Of a stretch of DNA of 64,000 nucleotides, positions 52,704 through 62,147 are shown in pieces. Source of the DNA: DTU024 sp964518875 (GTDB lineage Bacteria > Bacillota > Clostridia > Christensenellales > Aristaeellaceae). Within the stretch, counting starts at the first letter, position 1; every line of letters begins with the position of its first letter. The stretch lies in contig CAZFHI010000001.1 in assembly GCA_964518875.1 (NCBI GenBank), forward strand, positions 131,126 through 195,125, in the 5' to 3' direction. A program made the position numbers and the translations under genes. Under the pieces are notes generated by a model. It did no database searches. It had not been told where the DNA came from and saw only the letters and a list, made by a program, of their open reading frames with translations.

Positions 52704-52786
52704 AAAAACGCAAAATGTGTATTGAATAATCTCCCCTCCGCGATGTAGCATAAATATACAATAAAAAACGAGGAGGTATTTTTATA

Positions 52787-54697
52787 ATGAAAGCTAAACT
52801 TATAAGCCTGCTGCTTTGCTTATCCATGCTTTTTGGATTAAGCTCTGCAGTGTACGCGGACGGCGCTTACAAAGCCGGCGAATACGAGCAGACCGTTAAC
52901 GGCATGAACGGCCCCGTAACCGTAAAAGTAACAGTAAGCGAAAACAAAATAGAAAAAATCGAAGTACTGAGCCACATGGAAAGCCCCGGCATAGGCGACT
53001 ATGCGCTTGAAACCGTTTCAAACGCGATAGTGGAAAACCAGTCGCTCGCTGTGGATTCCGTATCAGGGGCCACTGTAAGCTCCGCAGTAATGAAAAGCGC
53101 TGTTAAGAAATGCCTTGAGGAAGCGGGCGCAGATATAGAAGCGCTCAGCAAGGAACTTCCGAAGGAAGAGCCCGAAGACACAGAGCTTACCGCCGACGTA
53201 GTAATAGTTGGCGGCGGCGGCGCAGGCCTTACTTCCGCCGTTTCAGCGCTTGAAAACGGCGCGTCCGTAATACTTATAGAAAAGACCGGCATAATAGGCG
53301 GCAACTCGCTTGTTGTCGGCGGTTTCTACAACTGCCCGGACCCTGAAAGACAGGATCATAAATACCAGGCGGAACGCTCCGCGGCTCTTGACAGCCTTAT
53401 AGAAGAAGCGTTGGCTGAGGAACCTGTAAACGAAGAGCACAAGGCGCTCCAGGAAGCGGTTAAGAAAGAGTTTGAAGAATACAAGGCTTCAGACAAAACG
53501 CTGTTTGACAGCCCCAACTGGTTCGCGCTGCAGACATGGAACGGCGGCGACAAAGTTGGCACCCTTAAAATGGTTAAGATTCTTACCGGCAACGCTTTGG
53601 ACGGCCTGCATTGGCTTGAAAGCCTGGGACAGGAATTTTCAGAAAACGTGCACCACGGCGGCGGCGCCATGTACCCGAGATCTCACCAGGCAAAGCTGCC
53701 TAACGGCACAGGCTACATAAAAGCGCTGCGCGGCGCTCTCAGCGGCAACGAAAACTACACGCAGCTTGTAAACACCGAAGGCAAGAGCCTTATTATGGAC
53801 GGTGGCAAAGTAGTCGGCGTGAACGCGATAGGCAAGGACGGACAAAAGGTAACGCTGCACGCAAACAACGGCGTTATACTTGCGACGGGCGGTTTCGCGG
53901 GCAACGTAGAGCTCCGTCAGAAATACTGCGAAGGCGAAAAATGGCCCAATTTAGGACCTGAAGTAAAAACCACCAACCTTTCCGGCGTAACGGGCGACGG
54001 CATATTTATGGCCGAAGCCGCGGGCGCGAACCTTGTTAACATGGAACAGCTGCAAATGCTGCCTTACTGCAACAGGCAGACCGGCATGCTTAACGACAAT
54101 TTGCTTCAGTCCGCCAGCAGCATATTCTTAAACAAAGAAGGCAGACGCTTCGTGCGCGAGGACGGGCGCAGGGACGAAATGTCCTTAGCCATAATGAAGC
54201 AGACAGACGGCATGTACTACAACGTAAACAGTATATCTGCGCCTTTTGAAGAGCTTAAATCCTTAGGCGGCCAGTCTGTGCCGTACCTTGTAGAAAACCA
54301 CATTTCAGGCTACGTGTACGCTAAAGACATAGCGGATTTGGCGGCGCAGCTTAATCTGCCTGAAGACGCTGTGCGCGAAGAAATAAAATACTTTGACGAG
54401 CACGCAACAAATCAGGAAGTAGATAAGTTCCACAGGGCTTCATACGCGGCTCCTTTAGGCGAAGGCCCGTTCATAGCCTACGAGCGCACAACAGCCGCGC
54501 ACCACACCATGGGCGGCGTTGAAATAGACGAAAACACACACGCACTTAAACCAGACGGCAGCATAGTTGAAGGTCTTTACTGCGCGGGCGAAATTACGGG
54601 CGTTATACACGGCGCCAACCGCATAGGCGGCAACGCTATTGTGGATTACCTTGTATTCGGCAAGATAGCAGGCGAACACGCAGCTAAAGCTGAATAA
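52787..54697 (+). CDS. Secreted FMN/FAD flavoprotein reductase (fumarate/urocanate reductase family)
   Basis: This 636-residue extracytoplasmic reductase has a signal peptide (about 1-24, ending VYADGA) and an FMN-binding domain (about 28-115). The domain carries the flavinylation motif D-S-V-S-G-A-T with Thr96 as the expected covalent FMN site. A fumarate reductase-like FAD domain follows, with DVVIVGGGGAGLTSA near 137 and LATGGFAGN. The late motif HHTMGGVEID and the ending GANRIGGNAIVDYLVFGKIAG are family-typical. It likely accepts electrons from a membrane flavin pathway and reduces an organic acceptor outside the cytoplasm. Whether that is fumarate, urocanate or another enoate cannot be told. 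No ApbE is in the window. GAGGAGG lies ten bases before the ATG. Confidence 0.9.
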   Translation: MKAKLISLLLCLSMLFGLSSAVYADGAYKAGEYEQTVNGMNGPVTVKVTVSENKIEKIEVLSHMESPGIGDYALETVSNAIVENQSLAVDSVSGATVSSAVMKSAVKKCLEEAGADIEALSKELPKEEPEDTELTADVVIVGGGGAGLTSAVSALENGASVILIEKTGIIGGNSLVVGGFYNCPDPERQDHKYQAERSAALDSLIEEALAEEPVNEEHKALQEAVKKEFEEYKASDKTLFDSPNWFALQTWNGGDKVGTLKMVKILTGNALDGLHWLESLGQEFSENVHHGGGAMYPRSHQAKLPNGTGYIKALRGALSGNENYTQLVNTEGKSLIMDGGKVVGVNAIGKDGQKVTLHANNGVILATGGFAGNVELRQKYCEGEKWPNLGPEVKTTNLSGVTGDGIFMAEAAGANLVNMEQLQMLPYCNRQTGMLNDNLLQSASSIFLNKEGRRFVREDGRRDEMSLAIMKQTDGMYYNVNSISAPFEELKSLGGQSVPYLVENHISGYVYAKDIADLAAQLNLPEDAVREEIKYFDEHATNQEVDKFHRASYAAPLGEGPFIAYERTTAAHHTMGGVEIDENTHALKPDGSIVEGLYCAGEITGVIHGANRIGGNAIVDYLVFGKIAGEHAAKAE

Positions 54698-54726
54698 TAG
54701 CGGACAATAACAAACGGTTTAAACTC

Positions 54727-54757
54727 GGGCGCCCATTTCGGGCGCCCTGTTTTTTTA
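54727..54757 (+). terminator. Intrinsic terminator of the flavoprotein reductase
   Basis: Two GGGCGCCC arms pair perfectly around an ATTTC loop, followed by TG and seven T residues. Confidence 0.9.
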
Positions 54758-54885
54758 ATCGTATCTTTCCTTTCGCCGCTTGTATTACACAAAATTTTAC
54801 ACAATCTTTACCGGGATTTAACATGCCCTGCTTACTGGTAGAATAGAATTATAATGTGTACAGGACTTTTAAGGAGAGATTTATT

Positions 54886-56535
54886 ATGGGGGATTATAAT
54901 ATTTCAAAAAAAAGAGGGCAAATACTAAAGCGCGTTTTAAGCCTGGTTCTGGCTTTATGCGCCGTAGTTTTGCTTACTGGCTGCGATGAGGAACCTTCCG
55001 AAGCGGGCGGCTCCAACAGCGGGTACCGCTTGGAGGACGCCGCCTGGAAAGACGAGCTTATAATTACGTCAGGCTCTGAAAACAAGGAGCTTGAGCCTAT
55101 ATTAGCGCGCTTTTGCAGCGAAAACAAAATATCGCTCAACATGGTGTACCAGGGCAGCATAGATATAGCCCGCAGCCTTATGCAGGAAAAAGTGCCCTAC
55201 GACGCCGTATGGCCCGCTTCAAGCATGTGGATCACTTTAGGAGATATAAACCACAAGGTTAAATATGCGGAATCCGTTTCCACTACGCCCGTTGTGTTCG
55301 GCATAAGAAAGTCCCTTGCTGAAAAGCTCGGCTTTACTAACGGCCAGGTGTCCGTAAGGGACATACTTGCAAAAATACAGACGGGCGAATTAAAATTCTG
55401 CATGACGAGCGCCACGCAGTCAAACTCCGGCTGCTCGGCGTACATAGGTTTTTTGTACGCGCTTTTGGGCGCACCTGAAATAATTACGGAAGACATGCTT
55501 TCGTCCCCGCAGCTTACGGAAGATATACGCGCGCTGTTGGCGGGCGTAGACCGCTCGTCCGGCTCCTCAGAATGGCTTAAAACGCTGTTTCTCGGCGGCG
55601 AATTTGACGCCATGGTAAACTATGAATCCCTCGTGCTTACGACAAACCAGGAGCTTGTTAAGCAGGGAAGAGAGCCTTTGTACATAGTGTACCCGTACGA
55701 CGGGCTGTCCATATCCGACGCCCCGTTAGGGTATGTAAACCAGGGCGACAAGCACAAGGAAGAGCTGTTTTTAAAGCTCAAGCAGTTTATAATGTCGGAG
55801 TCCGTCCAAAAGGAAATACAGGCCTACGGAAGGCGCACTGGATATTCAGGCATAGTCGGCGAACACGAGCACGTCTGGAACAAAGAATGGGGCGCGGATT
55901 TAAATTCCATAATAACCCCCATACGCATGCCTGAAGCGCGTACGCTTATAAAAGCGCTGAGCCTTTACCAGACGAGCTTCAGAAAGCCATCGTTTACCGC
56001 TTACGTGCTCGACTACTCCGGCTCCATGTACGGCGACCCGCTTAACGAGCTTCGCGAATCCATGGCGGAAATTTTGTTCCAGGACAGGGCGGAAAAAAAC
56101 CTTCTGCAGGCTTCCGAAAACGAAATAAACACGGTAGTGCTTTTCAGCTCTAAAATAAACAGCGTCAGAACCGCCGCTGGCAATAAAGAAATAGAAACGC
56201 TTTACGACGAAATAAAAAGCACAGAGGCAAGAGGCAGCACCTCCATGTACGAGGCCTTGGAAGAAGCCTTTAATTATATGAGCGACGCGAACCTGAGCCT
56301 TTACAACCCCGCCGTTATACTTATGACGGACGGCAAGGCGAACGGCCATAAAAATTACAGAGACTTTGAAAAATATTACAATGAAAACGGCCGCGGAATA
56401 CCGGTGTTCTGCATATCCTTTGGCAACGCGGACGAGGACGAGCTTGAACGCATAGCGGAGCTTACGCACGCGAGAGTGTTCGACGGCAGCAAGGACCTTA
56501 TACAGGCTTTCAGAAAAGCGAAGGGCTACAACTGA
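54886..56535 (+). CDS. Lipoprotein: periplasmic-binding-protein domain fused to a vWA domain
   Basis: This 549-residue surface lipoprotein has a signal peptide with lipobox LLTGC (lipidated Cys33). A type-2 periplasmic-binding fold (about 60-340) reads DELIITSGSENKELEPIL and then VPYDAVWPASSMWI, CMTSATQSNSGCSAYIGFLYAL and YIVYPYDGLSIS, similar to molybdate/phosphate-type binding proteins. The C-terminal von Willebrand A domain (about 368-549) has a complete MIDAS: Asp376-x-Ser378-x-Ser380 in DYSGSM, Thr452 and Asp482. The ATG at 54886 follows AAGGAG by nine bases. There is no permease or ATPase nearby. It heads an operon with XpaC, a second binding-protein-like protein and TelA. Confidence 0.88.
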   Translation: MGDYNISKKRGQILKRVLSLVLALCAVVLLTGCDEEPSEAGGSNSGYRLEDAAWKDELIITSGSENKELEPILARFCSENKISLNMVYQGSIDIARSLMQEKVPYDAVWPASSMWITLGDINHKVKYAESVSTTPVVFGIRKSLAEKLGFTNGQVSVRDILAKIQTGELKFCMTSATQSNSGCSAYIGFLYALLGAPEIITEDMLSSPQLTEDIRALLAGVDRSSGSSEWLKTLFLGGEFDAMVNYESLVLTTNQELVKQGREPLYIVYPYDGLSISDAPLGYVNQGDKHKEELFLKLKQFIMSESVQKEIQAYGRRTGYSGIVGEHEHVWNKEWGADLNSIITPIRMPEARTLIKALSLYQTSFRKPSFTAYVLDYSGSMYGDPLNELRESMAEILFQDRAEKNLLQASENEINTVVLFSSKINSVRTAAGNKEIETLYDEIKSTEARGSTSMYEALEEAFNYMSDANLSLYNPAVILMTDGKANGHKNYRDFEKYYNENGRGIPVFCISFGNADEDELERIAELTHARVFDGSKDLIQAFRKAKGYN

Positions 56536-56557
56536 TTTTACTTACAAGGGGGCAAAA

Positions 56558-57160
56558 ATGAAAGAAAAGACGCGAACGGGCATATCCGCCGTTGTATCTT
56601 TAATTGCTTATTTTATATTGAAAAAGAACCTGAGCTGGAGTCCCATAGTTTCCGGCCTGCTCGCCGTCGCGCTGTATTTCGCCGTCTACCTGTTGCTTAA
56701 GCCGAAGCTTAAAATAGGCAAGATTGACGTTGAGGACATAAAGGGCGGCGAAGCCATGCACCGCATGATGGTTGAAGCTAACGACGATATGCAGACCATA
56801 TACAGGTGCTCGCAAAGCTTATCCAACGAAGACATTAAGCGCAAGGCTGTAAAGCTGCACGAGCTTGGCAGCCGCATACTCGCTTTTTTAAACGATAACC
56901 CCGGCAGAATTCCCCAAGCGAGGCGCTTCTTTACCTATTACCTTGATACGGGAGCCAATATATTGGAAAAATACAGGAAGATAGAGGAAGGCGGCCCATC
57001 GGGCGCACAGCTTGGCCGCTTGTCCGAGGAAACCTCCCGCGCCATGGACGTTTTGTACGACGCTTTTACAAACCAGTTTGACAGGCTTGTGCAAAACGAA
57101 GTGCTGGACGTTGAAGCGGATATAAAGGCGCTTGAAGAAACGCTGCATTTGGAGGGTTAA
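56558..57160 (+). CDS. XpaC-family membrane protein
   Basis: This 200-residue protein has two N-terminal hydrophobic segments (about 8-22 and 28-46) and a helical cytoplasmic part with IDVEDIKGGEAMHRMMVEANDDM and FFTYYLDTGANILEKY. These fit the XpaC family (5-bromo-4-chloroindolyl phosphate hydrolysis proteins), which usually pairs with TelA, as in the B. subtilis xpaC-yaaN operon. It has GGGGG before the ATG. No catalytic residues are known for the family. Confidence 0.8.
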   Translation: MKEKTRTGISAVVSLIAYFILKKNLSWSPIVSGLLAVALYFAVYLLLKPKLKIGKIDVEDIKGGEAMHRMMVEANDDMQTIYRCSQSLSNEDIKRKAVKLHELGSRILAFLNDNPGRIPQARRFFTYYLDTGANILEKYRKIEEGGPSGAQLGRLSEETSRAMDVLYDAFTNQFDRLVQNEVLDVEADIKALEETLHLEG

Positions 57161-57166
57161 TTGCAT

Positions 57167-58225
57167 ATGAAAGCAAAGTATAAGGGATTAATACTGCTTG
57201 TCGTTATTATAGCCGCTTCCGCGCTTTACAGCATGTTTATAAGCGGCAAGCCTGAGCGCGTCCATGTAAACGGCTTCATAGGCGGCGAAAAAATAGGCCT
57301 TATGGAAGACGAAAAGGTTAAAGACATACTGAGTAAAAAATACGGCATAGATTTTGACTACCAAAAAGCGGGATCCTATGATATGATAAGGACCGATCAC
57401 ACGGGACGGGACTATCTATGGCCGTCAAGCCAGACGGCGCTTGACCTGTACGAAAAAACATACGGCAAGGCGAAGCAGAGCGAAATTATATTCAACACGC
57501 CCATAGTGCTTTACAGCCGCAGGATGGTGGCGGACAGCCTTATAAAATCTGGATATGTAACCCAGTCTGACGGCGTGTACTACATGGACATGGCTAATTT
57601 TCTGCCCGTGCTTGAAAACAGCACCAAGTGGCGGGACATAGGCGTGGATCTGTACGATACAGTAGTCGTTCACACCACGAACCCTTCAAAGTCCAACTCC
57701 GGCAACATGTTTGCGGGGCTCATAGCCAATATGCTGGCGGGCGGAACCGTAGTAAACGAAAGCAACGTGCTAAGCGTTATACCGCGCCTTGAAGCCATTA
57801 CATCAAGGCTTGGCTTTACGGAAAGCAGCTCCGCGGACTTGTTCAGCCAGTTTTTAAAGCTCGGCGTAGGCGCAAGGCCGCTTGTAGCGGGCTATGAAAG
57901 CCAGCTTATAGAGTTTGCGAACACCAACCCCAAAGACTACGCGCAGATAAAGGACGACGTCGTTATGATAGTGCCCGTGCCTACCGTATGGTCAAGCCAT
58001 GTTTACATAGCTTTAAATGAAAACGGCAGGCGCGTAATACCCGCCATGATGGACGAGGAGATACAAAAAATCGCCTGGGAAAAGCACGGGTTCAGAACAG
58101 GCGTAAACACAGCCCACGCCGATACGTCGGGGCTTCCCGTTAAAGGCGTAGCGCCCGTTATAAAAGATATTATACAGATGCCCTCGTCTTCTGTTATGCT
58201 GAAAATAATAAACGCATTGGAGTAA
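57167..58225 (+). CDS. Membrane-anchored periplasmic-binding-protein-like protein
   Basis: This 352-residue protein has one N-terminal helix (about 7-24) with no clear cleavage site, then an extracytoplasmic type-2 binding fold. Blocks resemble the domain in the first gene of this operon: DYLWPSSQTALDLYE matches its VWPASS region, HTTNPSKSNSGNMFAGLIANML matches TSATQSNSGCSAYIGFL, and VMIVPVPTVWSSHVYIAL matches its later strand. So this is a second, vWA-less relative. The ATG at 57167 is 11 bases after GGAGG; a TTG two codons earlier is at five bases and is also possible. Confidence 0.78.
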   Translation: MKAKYKGLILLVVIIAASALYSMFISGKPERVHVNGFIGGEKIGLMEDEKVKDILSKKYGIDFDYQKAGSYDMIRTDHTGRDYLWPSSQTALDLYEKTYGKAKQSEIIFNTPIVLYSRRMVADSLIKSGYVTQSDGVYYMDMANFLPVLENSTKWRDIGVDLYDTVVVHTTNPSKSNSGNMFAGLIANMLAGGTVVNESNVLSVIPRLEAITSRLGFTESSSADLFSQFLKLGVGARPLVAGYESQLIEFANTNPKDYAQIKDDVVMIVPVPTVWSSHVYIALNENGRRVIPAMMDEEIQKIAWEKHGFRTGVNTAHADTSGLPVKGVAPVIKDIIQMPSSSVMLKIINALE

Positions 58226-58226
58226 T

Positions 58227-59306
58227 ATGGAAGAAAAAAGCGGCGCTTCAAACGATCAGTACATAAGCGATTTGAGCGCGGAAGATAAGCAGCGGATAGA
58301 AGAAATATCAAAAAGCCTCGACCTTACAAAGGTACAGACCTCAATACAGTATGCAGCGGGAGCGCAGCGCAGGCTTTCCAACCTTTCAAGCAGGCTTTTA
58401 AAGCGCATGGATTCAAACACCTCCATGCAGGAAAGCGCAAGGCTTGTCGACGAGCTCCTGCGCATTATAGACGAAATAAGTTCCCTTGACGAGCCAAGGG
58501 GCTTTTTAAGCAGGCTTTTTGGCGGGCAGCAAAGATACCTTAAGCGCTTTGAGGACGCCGACCTTGCGATAGACTCTCTCGCTTCGGAGATGGACATTAT
58601 GCGCATAAACCTGCTTAAGGACAACGTGATATTGGAAGAAATGTACAAGGAGAACCTGCGCCAGCTCAAGGCGCTGGAAATATACATAGCCGCGGGCGAA
58701 AAAGCGCTTGAAGAAGCAAAGAAAACTCTTTCTGAAACAGAAAAGACCGGCAATCCTATACAGGACAGCCGCATTGCGAGCCTTGAAAGCGGCATACGCA
58801 GCTTTGAAAAGCGTCTGCACGATCTAAAGCTTTCCCGCGCCATAGCCATTCAGACGGCGCCGCAGATAGCGCTGCTGCAGGAAAACAACCGCCGCATAGG
58901 CGAAAGGCTTCAGATGATTATATACCAGACCGTGCCTTTGTGGCGTAACCAGGTGGCGCTTGCGGCGGGGCTTGATAAGCAGAACGCCGCTTTAAGCAGC
59001 GCAAGGCTTGCAGGAAAGCAGTCCATAGAAGAAACAGCTAAGCTTTCAAATGAAATTAAGCAGGCCGCCAAAAAGCTCGCGGACGTTAAAAAGCAAGGCG
59101 GAGCGGAAGCGCAGGCGGTAGAGCGGGCAAACGAGGAGCTTAAGCAGACCATAGCCAGGGCGCAGGAAATACAGCAGGAAGGCAGGCAAAAGCGCGTGGA
59201 CGCCGAGAGGGAGCTTTCAAGGCTTTCGGCGCAGATATCTGAATTAAACGGCCCGATAAAGGAAAGCGCGCACAGCGACCTGCTTAAACCGCAGGAAAAG
59301 CGTTAA
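58227..59306 (+). CDS. TelA-family toxic anion resistance protein
   Basis: This 359-residue cytoplasmic protein is almost all helical and fits the TelA/KlaA family. Blocks include RLVDELLRIIDEISSLDE, LFGGQQRYLKRFEDADLAID and LEEMYKENLRQLKALEIYIAAG. The segment IAIQTAPQIALLQENNRRIGERLQ, followed by TVPLWRNQVALA, is the family core. The C-terminus is a Glu/Lys/Ala-rich coiled coil. TelA proteins are linked to tellurite resistance and to envelope stress and tolerance of cell-wall-acting antimicrobials. It starts two bases after the preceding gene. Confidence 0.88.
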   Translation: MEEKSGASNDQYISDLSAEDKQRIEEISKSLDLTKVQTSIQYAAGAQRRLSNLSSRLLKRMDSNTSMQESARLVDELLRIIDEISSLDEPRGFLSRLFGGQQRYLKRFEDADLAIDSLASEMDIMRINLLKDNVILEEMYKENLRQLKALEIYIAAGEKALEEAKKTLSETEKTGNPIQDSRIASLESGIRSFEKRLHDLKLSRAIAIQTAPQIALLQENNRRIGERLQMIIYQTVPLWRNQVALAAGLDKQNAALSSARLAGKQSIEETAKLSNEIKQAAKKLADVKKQGGAEAQAVERANEELKQTIARAQEIQQEGRQKRVDAERELSRLSAQISELNGPIKESAHSDLLKPQEKR

Positions 59307-59458
59307 AAGCGTCTTTTATGCTGACACGACAAAATCAGTTAACCCGAACAGTTTTTTCGTTCCTCATACGCGGCGCTTAGTCAGCGTGGAGCCTCCCGCG
59401 TTATTCCAAGGGTTTTGTTAAAGCGAAAAACCTTGTTTTATTATATTTTATTCTGAAG

Positions 59459-59480
59459 CAACGCGGCGGTTGCCGCGTTT
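59459..59480 (+). terminator. Possible terminator of the vWA-TelA operon
   Basis: AACGCGGC-GGTT-GCCGCGTT is a perfect eight-base stem followed by TTTAAAAATT. The T tract is weak. Confidence 0.5.
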
Positions 59481-59493
59481 AAAAATTCCATGC

Positions 59494-59529
59494 AAAAAGC
59501 AGACTCGGCGGCCGCCGCGTCTGCTTTTA
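59494..59529 (-). terminator. Intrinsic terminator of the amidohydrolase operon
   Basis: On the minus strand AAAAGCAGAC/GTCTGCTTTT forms the outer stem around a GC-rich palindrome and is followed by a T tract, about 20 bases after the amidohydrolase stop. Confidence 0.8.
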
Positions 59530-59547
59530 TTTAAATTATTCCTGCGT

Positions 59548-60699
59548 TTACTTTTGTTCAAATATTATGTCGCCGTTAAGAACGCAAAGCTCAGGATGCG
59601 CGTCTATATCGCGTATAGGGTTTGCGCTCCATATAACCAGGTCCGCGTCCTTGCCTTTTTCAAGGCTGCCTACGCGGTCGGCTATGCCGCATATTTCAGC
59701 GGGGTTTATCGTGATTGCTTTAAGCGCTTCGTACTCGTCCATGCCGGCCTTTGCCGCCATTCCTGCGCACACGGGAAGAAGCGGCTCCGGTATTACGGAA
59801 TGGTCCGTAATAATCGCCACCTTCACGCCTGCGTTTGCAAGCGCCGCCGCCGTTGTGTAGCTGCGGTTGCGCAGTTCATATTTGGAAGCGTTGCTCATGT
59901 TGGGGCCTACGAGCGCGGGATAGCCTTCCTCAGCCAGAATATCCGCTATTAAATGCCCTTCCGTGCAGTGATCCAGCGTAAGCTTAACGTCAAACTCCTT
60001 GGCTAAGCGTATGGCGGTAAATATATCGTCCGTACGGTGGGCGTGCGCCTTTAAGGGTATCTGCTTTTTTAATACGGGTATCATGGATTCAAGCTTAATA
60101 TCGTAAGAAGGCTGCTTGTCAGGGTCTCCCTTTTCCTTTTTGTAAAGGTATTCTACGGCCTTATACATAAGCTCTCTCAGCCTCGCCATATTGCCCATGC
60201 GCGTCATGGGGCCTTTCTCCTTATAAACGCGTTTCACGTTTTCGCCGAAGGCTATCTTCATGGCGCAGGGATCCTTGACTATCATGTCGTCAACGCGGCG
60301 TCCGTATGTTTTAATGGCCGCGAACGTGCCGCCTATGGAGTTAGCGGACCCAGGGCCTGTTACGACCGTCGTAACGCCGCCCTCATAGGCCTGCCTGAAG
60401 CCGTCGTCGTAGGGGTATATGCCGTCTATCGCGCGCATATGCGGCGTTACAGGGTCTGACATCTCGTTATAGTCTTCGCCTTCAAAGCCTATGCCCTCCT
60501 CGCCTATGCCTATGTGGCTGTGGCCGTCTACAAGGCCGGGCGTTACGAGCATGCCCTTCGCGTCTATAACACGGGCGCCTTCCAGTATTTTTACGTCCTT
60601 TCCAACTTCTGTAATTTTGCCGTTGTCCATAAGCACTGCGCCGCGCTCTATGGGCTCTGACGCCATGGTATAGATTTTTCCGTTTGTAATTGCTAACAT
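59548..60699 (-). CDS. Amidohydrolase (imidazolonepropionase-like)
   Basis: This 383-residue metal-dependent hydrolase has the N-terminal beta sandwich and a TIM barrel. Ligand motifs are LVDGHSHIG (H-x-H), KIAFGENVKR (a candidate metal-site Lys or Glu), LKAHAHRTDD and TLDHCTEGH (His) and IITDHSVIP (Asp). The ending GSLEKGKDADLVIWSANP is the usual amidohydrolase C-terminus. The substrate is not evident; relatives act on cyclic amides or dipeptides. It is 11 bases after the aldehyde dehydrogenase gene. Confidence 0.9.
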   Translation of the reverse strand: MLAITNGKIYTMASEPIERGAVLMDNGKITEVGKDVKILEGARVIDAKGMLVTPGLVDGHSHIGIGEEGIGFEGEDYNEMSDPVTPHMRAIDGIYPYDDGFRQAYEGGVTTVVTGPGSANSIGGTFAAIKTYGRRVDDMIVKDPCAMKIAFGENVKRVYKEKGPMTRMGNMARLRELMYKAVEYLYKKEKGDPDKQPSYDIKLESMIPVLKKQIPLKAHAHRTDDIFTAIRLAKEFDVKLTLDHCTEGHLIADILAEEGYPALVGPNMSNASKYELRNRSYTTAAALANAGVKVAIITDHSVIPEPLLPVCAGMAAKAGMDEYEALKAITINPAEICGIADRVGSLEKGKDADLVIWSANPIRDIDAHPELCVLNGDIIFEQK

Positions 60700-60710
60700 A
60701 GTTCCTCCTG

Positions 60711-62081
60711 TCAGCGCATGACCTTTTTTATCATGCGCATTTTTTGTTTCGTGCCCGGAACATAGCGCACAGACATATCAAAGCATGTAGACGCTACGAC
60801 CATGCCCTTATCGTGCGTAAACGTGTCAAAGCCGTGTTTGCCGTGATACAGCCCCATACCGCTCTGGCCAACGCCGCCAAAGCCTATCTTATGGGTAGCC
60901 ACGTGCATCAAGGTGTCGTTTACACAGCCGCCGCCAAAGCGCACACGATCTATGTAGAATTGTACCACATTTTTGTCCTCGGAGAAAACGTACAGCGCCA
61001 GGGGACGCGGGTGTTCGTCTATTATTTTAAGCGTGTCCTCGTAGGACTTGAATGGAATTATAGGCATAAGCGGCCCGAAGATTTCTTCCTGCATGCATTT
61101 GTCGGAAAGCTCGGCGGGATATATTATAGTGGGCTCTATTTTAAGCTTCTCGCGGTCCGATTTGCCGCCGTATATAACTTTTTCTGTGTCTATGCGCCCT
61201 AAAACGCCGTCAAAATCCTTTTCAGTTATTATTTTAGGGTAGTAAGGACAGTTTAACGGGTCCTTCGTGTACACCTCTTCCACGCGCTCTATCACGGCGT
61301 CCATAAAGTCCTTCACCACGTCCTCGTGCACCAGAAAGTAGTCCGGGGCGACGCAGACCTGGCCCGCGTTTGTAAGCTTGCCGAAAACCGCCCTTTTAAC
61401 TGTTACGTCCATTTTGCAGTTTTTGTCTATAATGCACGGGCTCTTGCCGCCAAGCTCAAGCGTAACGGGGGTTAAGTGCGCCGAAGCCTTTCTCATCACT
61501 TCTTTGCCAAAGCGCATTGACCCTGTGAAGAATATGTAATCGTAATGGTAGTCGAGCAGGTTCGCGTTTTCTTTTCTTCCGCCCTCCACCGTGTACACAT
61601 AGTTTGAAGGGAAAGTGTCTTCAAGCAGTTTTTTCATAACGGCCTTGGTCGCGGGCGCTTTGGCGCTCGGCTTTATTATGCACGTGTTTCCTGCTGCCAC
61701 TGCGTCAACCAAAGGGGAAATGCTTAAAAGGAACGGAAAGTTCCACGGGGCTATGATAAGCGTTGTGCCGTACGGATCGCGGTATTCCATAAGGTGCGAC
61801 GGCATGTGCGACATAGGAGAAGCGTAGCGTCTGGCCTTCGATAATTTCTGCGCGTGCTTAACCATGTAGCTTATTTCCGTCTTAACGCAGCCTATTTCCG
61901 TAGACATGCTTTCAAGCTCGTCCTTGTTCAGGTCCTTATAGATCGCCTTAAGAATGTCGCTTTCGGCGCTTTCTATGTTTTTATAGAGCTTTTTCAGCAT
62001 ATTTATCCTGAAAAGCGGATCCCTTGTAGCTCCTGTTTCAAAAAATTCTTTTTGCGATTGTAAAACTTCCTGTAAATCCAT
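60711..62081 (-). CDS. Aldehyde dehydrogenase (class 3-like)
   Basis: This 456-residue NAD(P)-dependent enzyme oxidises aldehydes to acids. The catalytic Cys is in NAGQVCVAPDY and the Glu in TLELGGKSP. The coenzyme region reads IIAPWNFPFLLSISPLVDAVAAGNTCIIKPSAKAP in pieces, with FFTGSMRFGKEV. The short N-terminus and the membrane-directed hydrophobic C-terminus resemble class 3 (fatty aldehyde) dehydrogenases. GGAG precedes the ATG. It lies between the DUF4838-like gene and the amidohydrolase. Confidence 0.92.
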   Translation of the reverse strand: MDLQEVLQSQKEFFETGATRDPLFRINMLKKLYKNIESAESDILKAIYKDLNKDELESMSTEIGCVKTEISYMVKHAQKLSKARRYASPMSHMPSHLMEYRDPYGTTLIIAPWNFPFLLSISPLVDAVAAGNTCIIKPSAKAPATKAVMKKLLEDTFPSNYVYTVEGGRKENANLLDYHYDYIFFTGSMRFGKEVMRKASAHLTPVTLELGGKSPCIIDKNCKMDVTVKRAVFGKLTNAGQVCVAPDYFLVHEDVVKDFMDAVIERVEEVYTKDPLNCPYYPKIITEKDFDGVLGRIDTEKVIYGGKSDREKLKIEPTIIYPAELSDKCMQEEIFGPLMPIIPFKSYEDTLKIIDEHPRPLALYVFSEDKNVVQFYIDRVRFGGGCVNDTLMHVATHKIGFGGVGQSGMGLYHGKHGFDTFTHDKGMVVASTCFDMSVRYVPGTKQKMRMIKKVMR

Positions 62082-62147
62082 TTTTATGGCTCCTTTCTTC
62101 TTATTTTAAGCTTTTCATAGCTTTTAATTGCTTTGTTTTTTTCGTTG

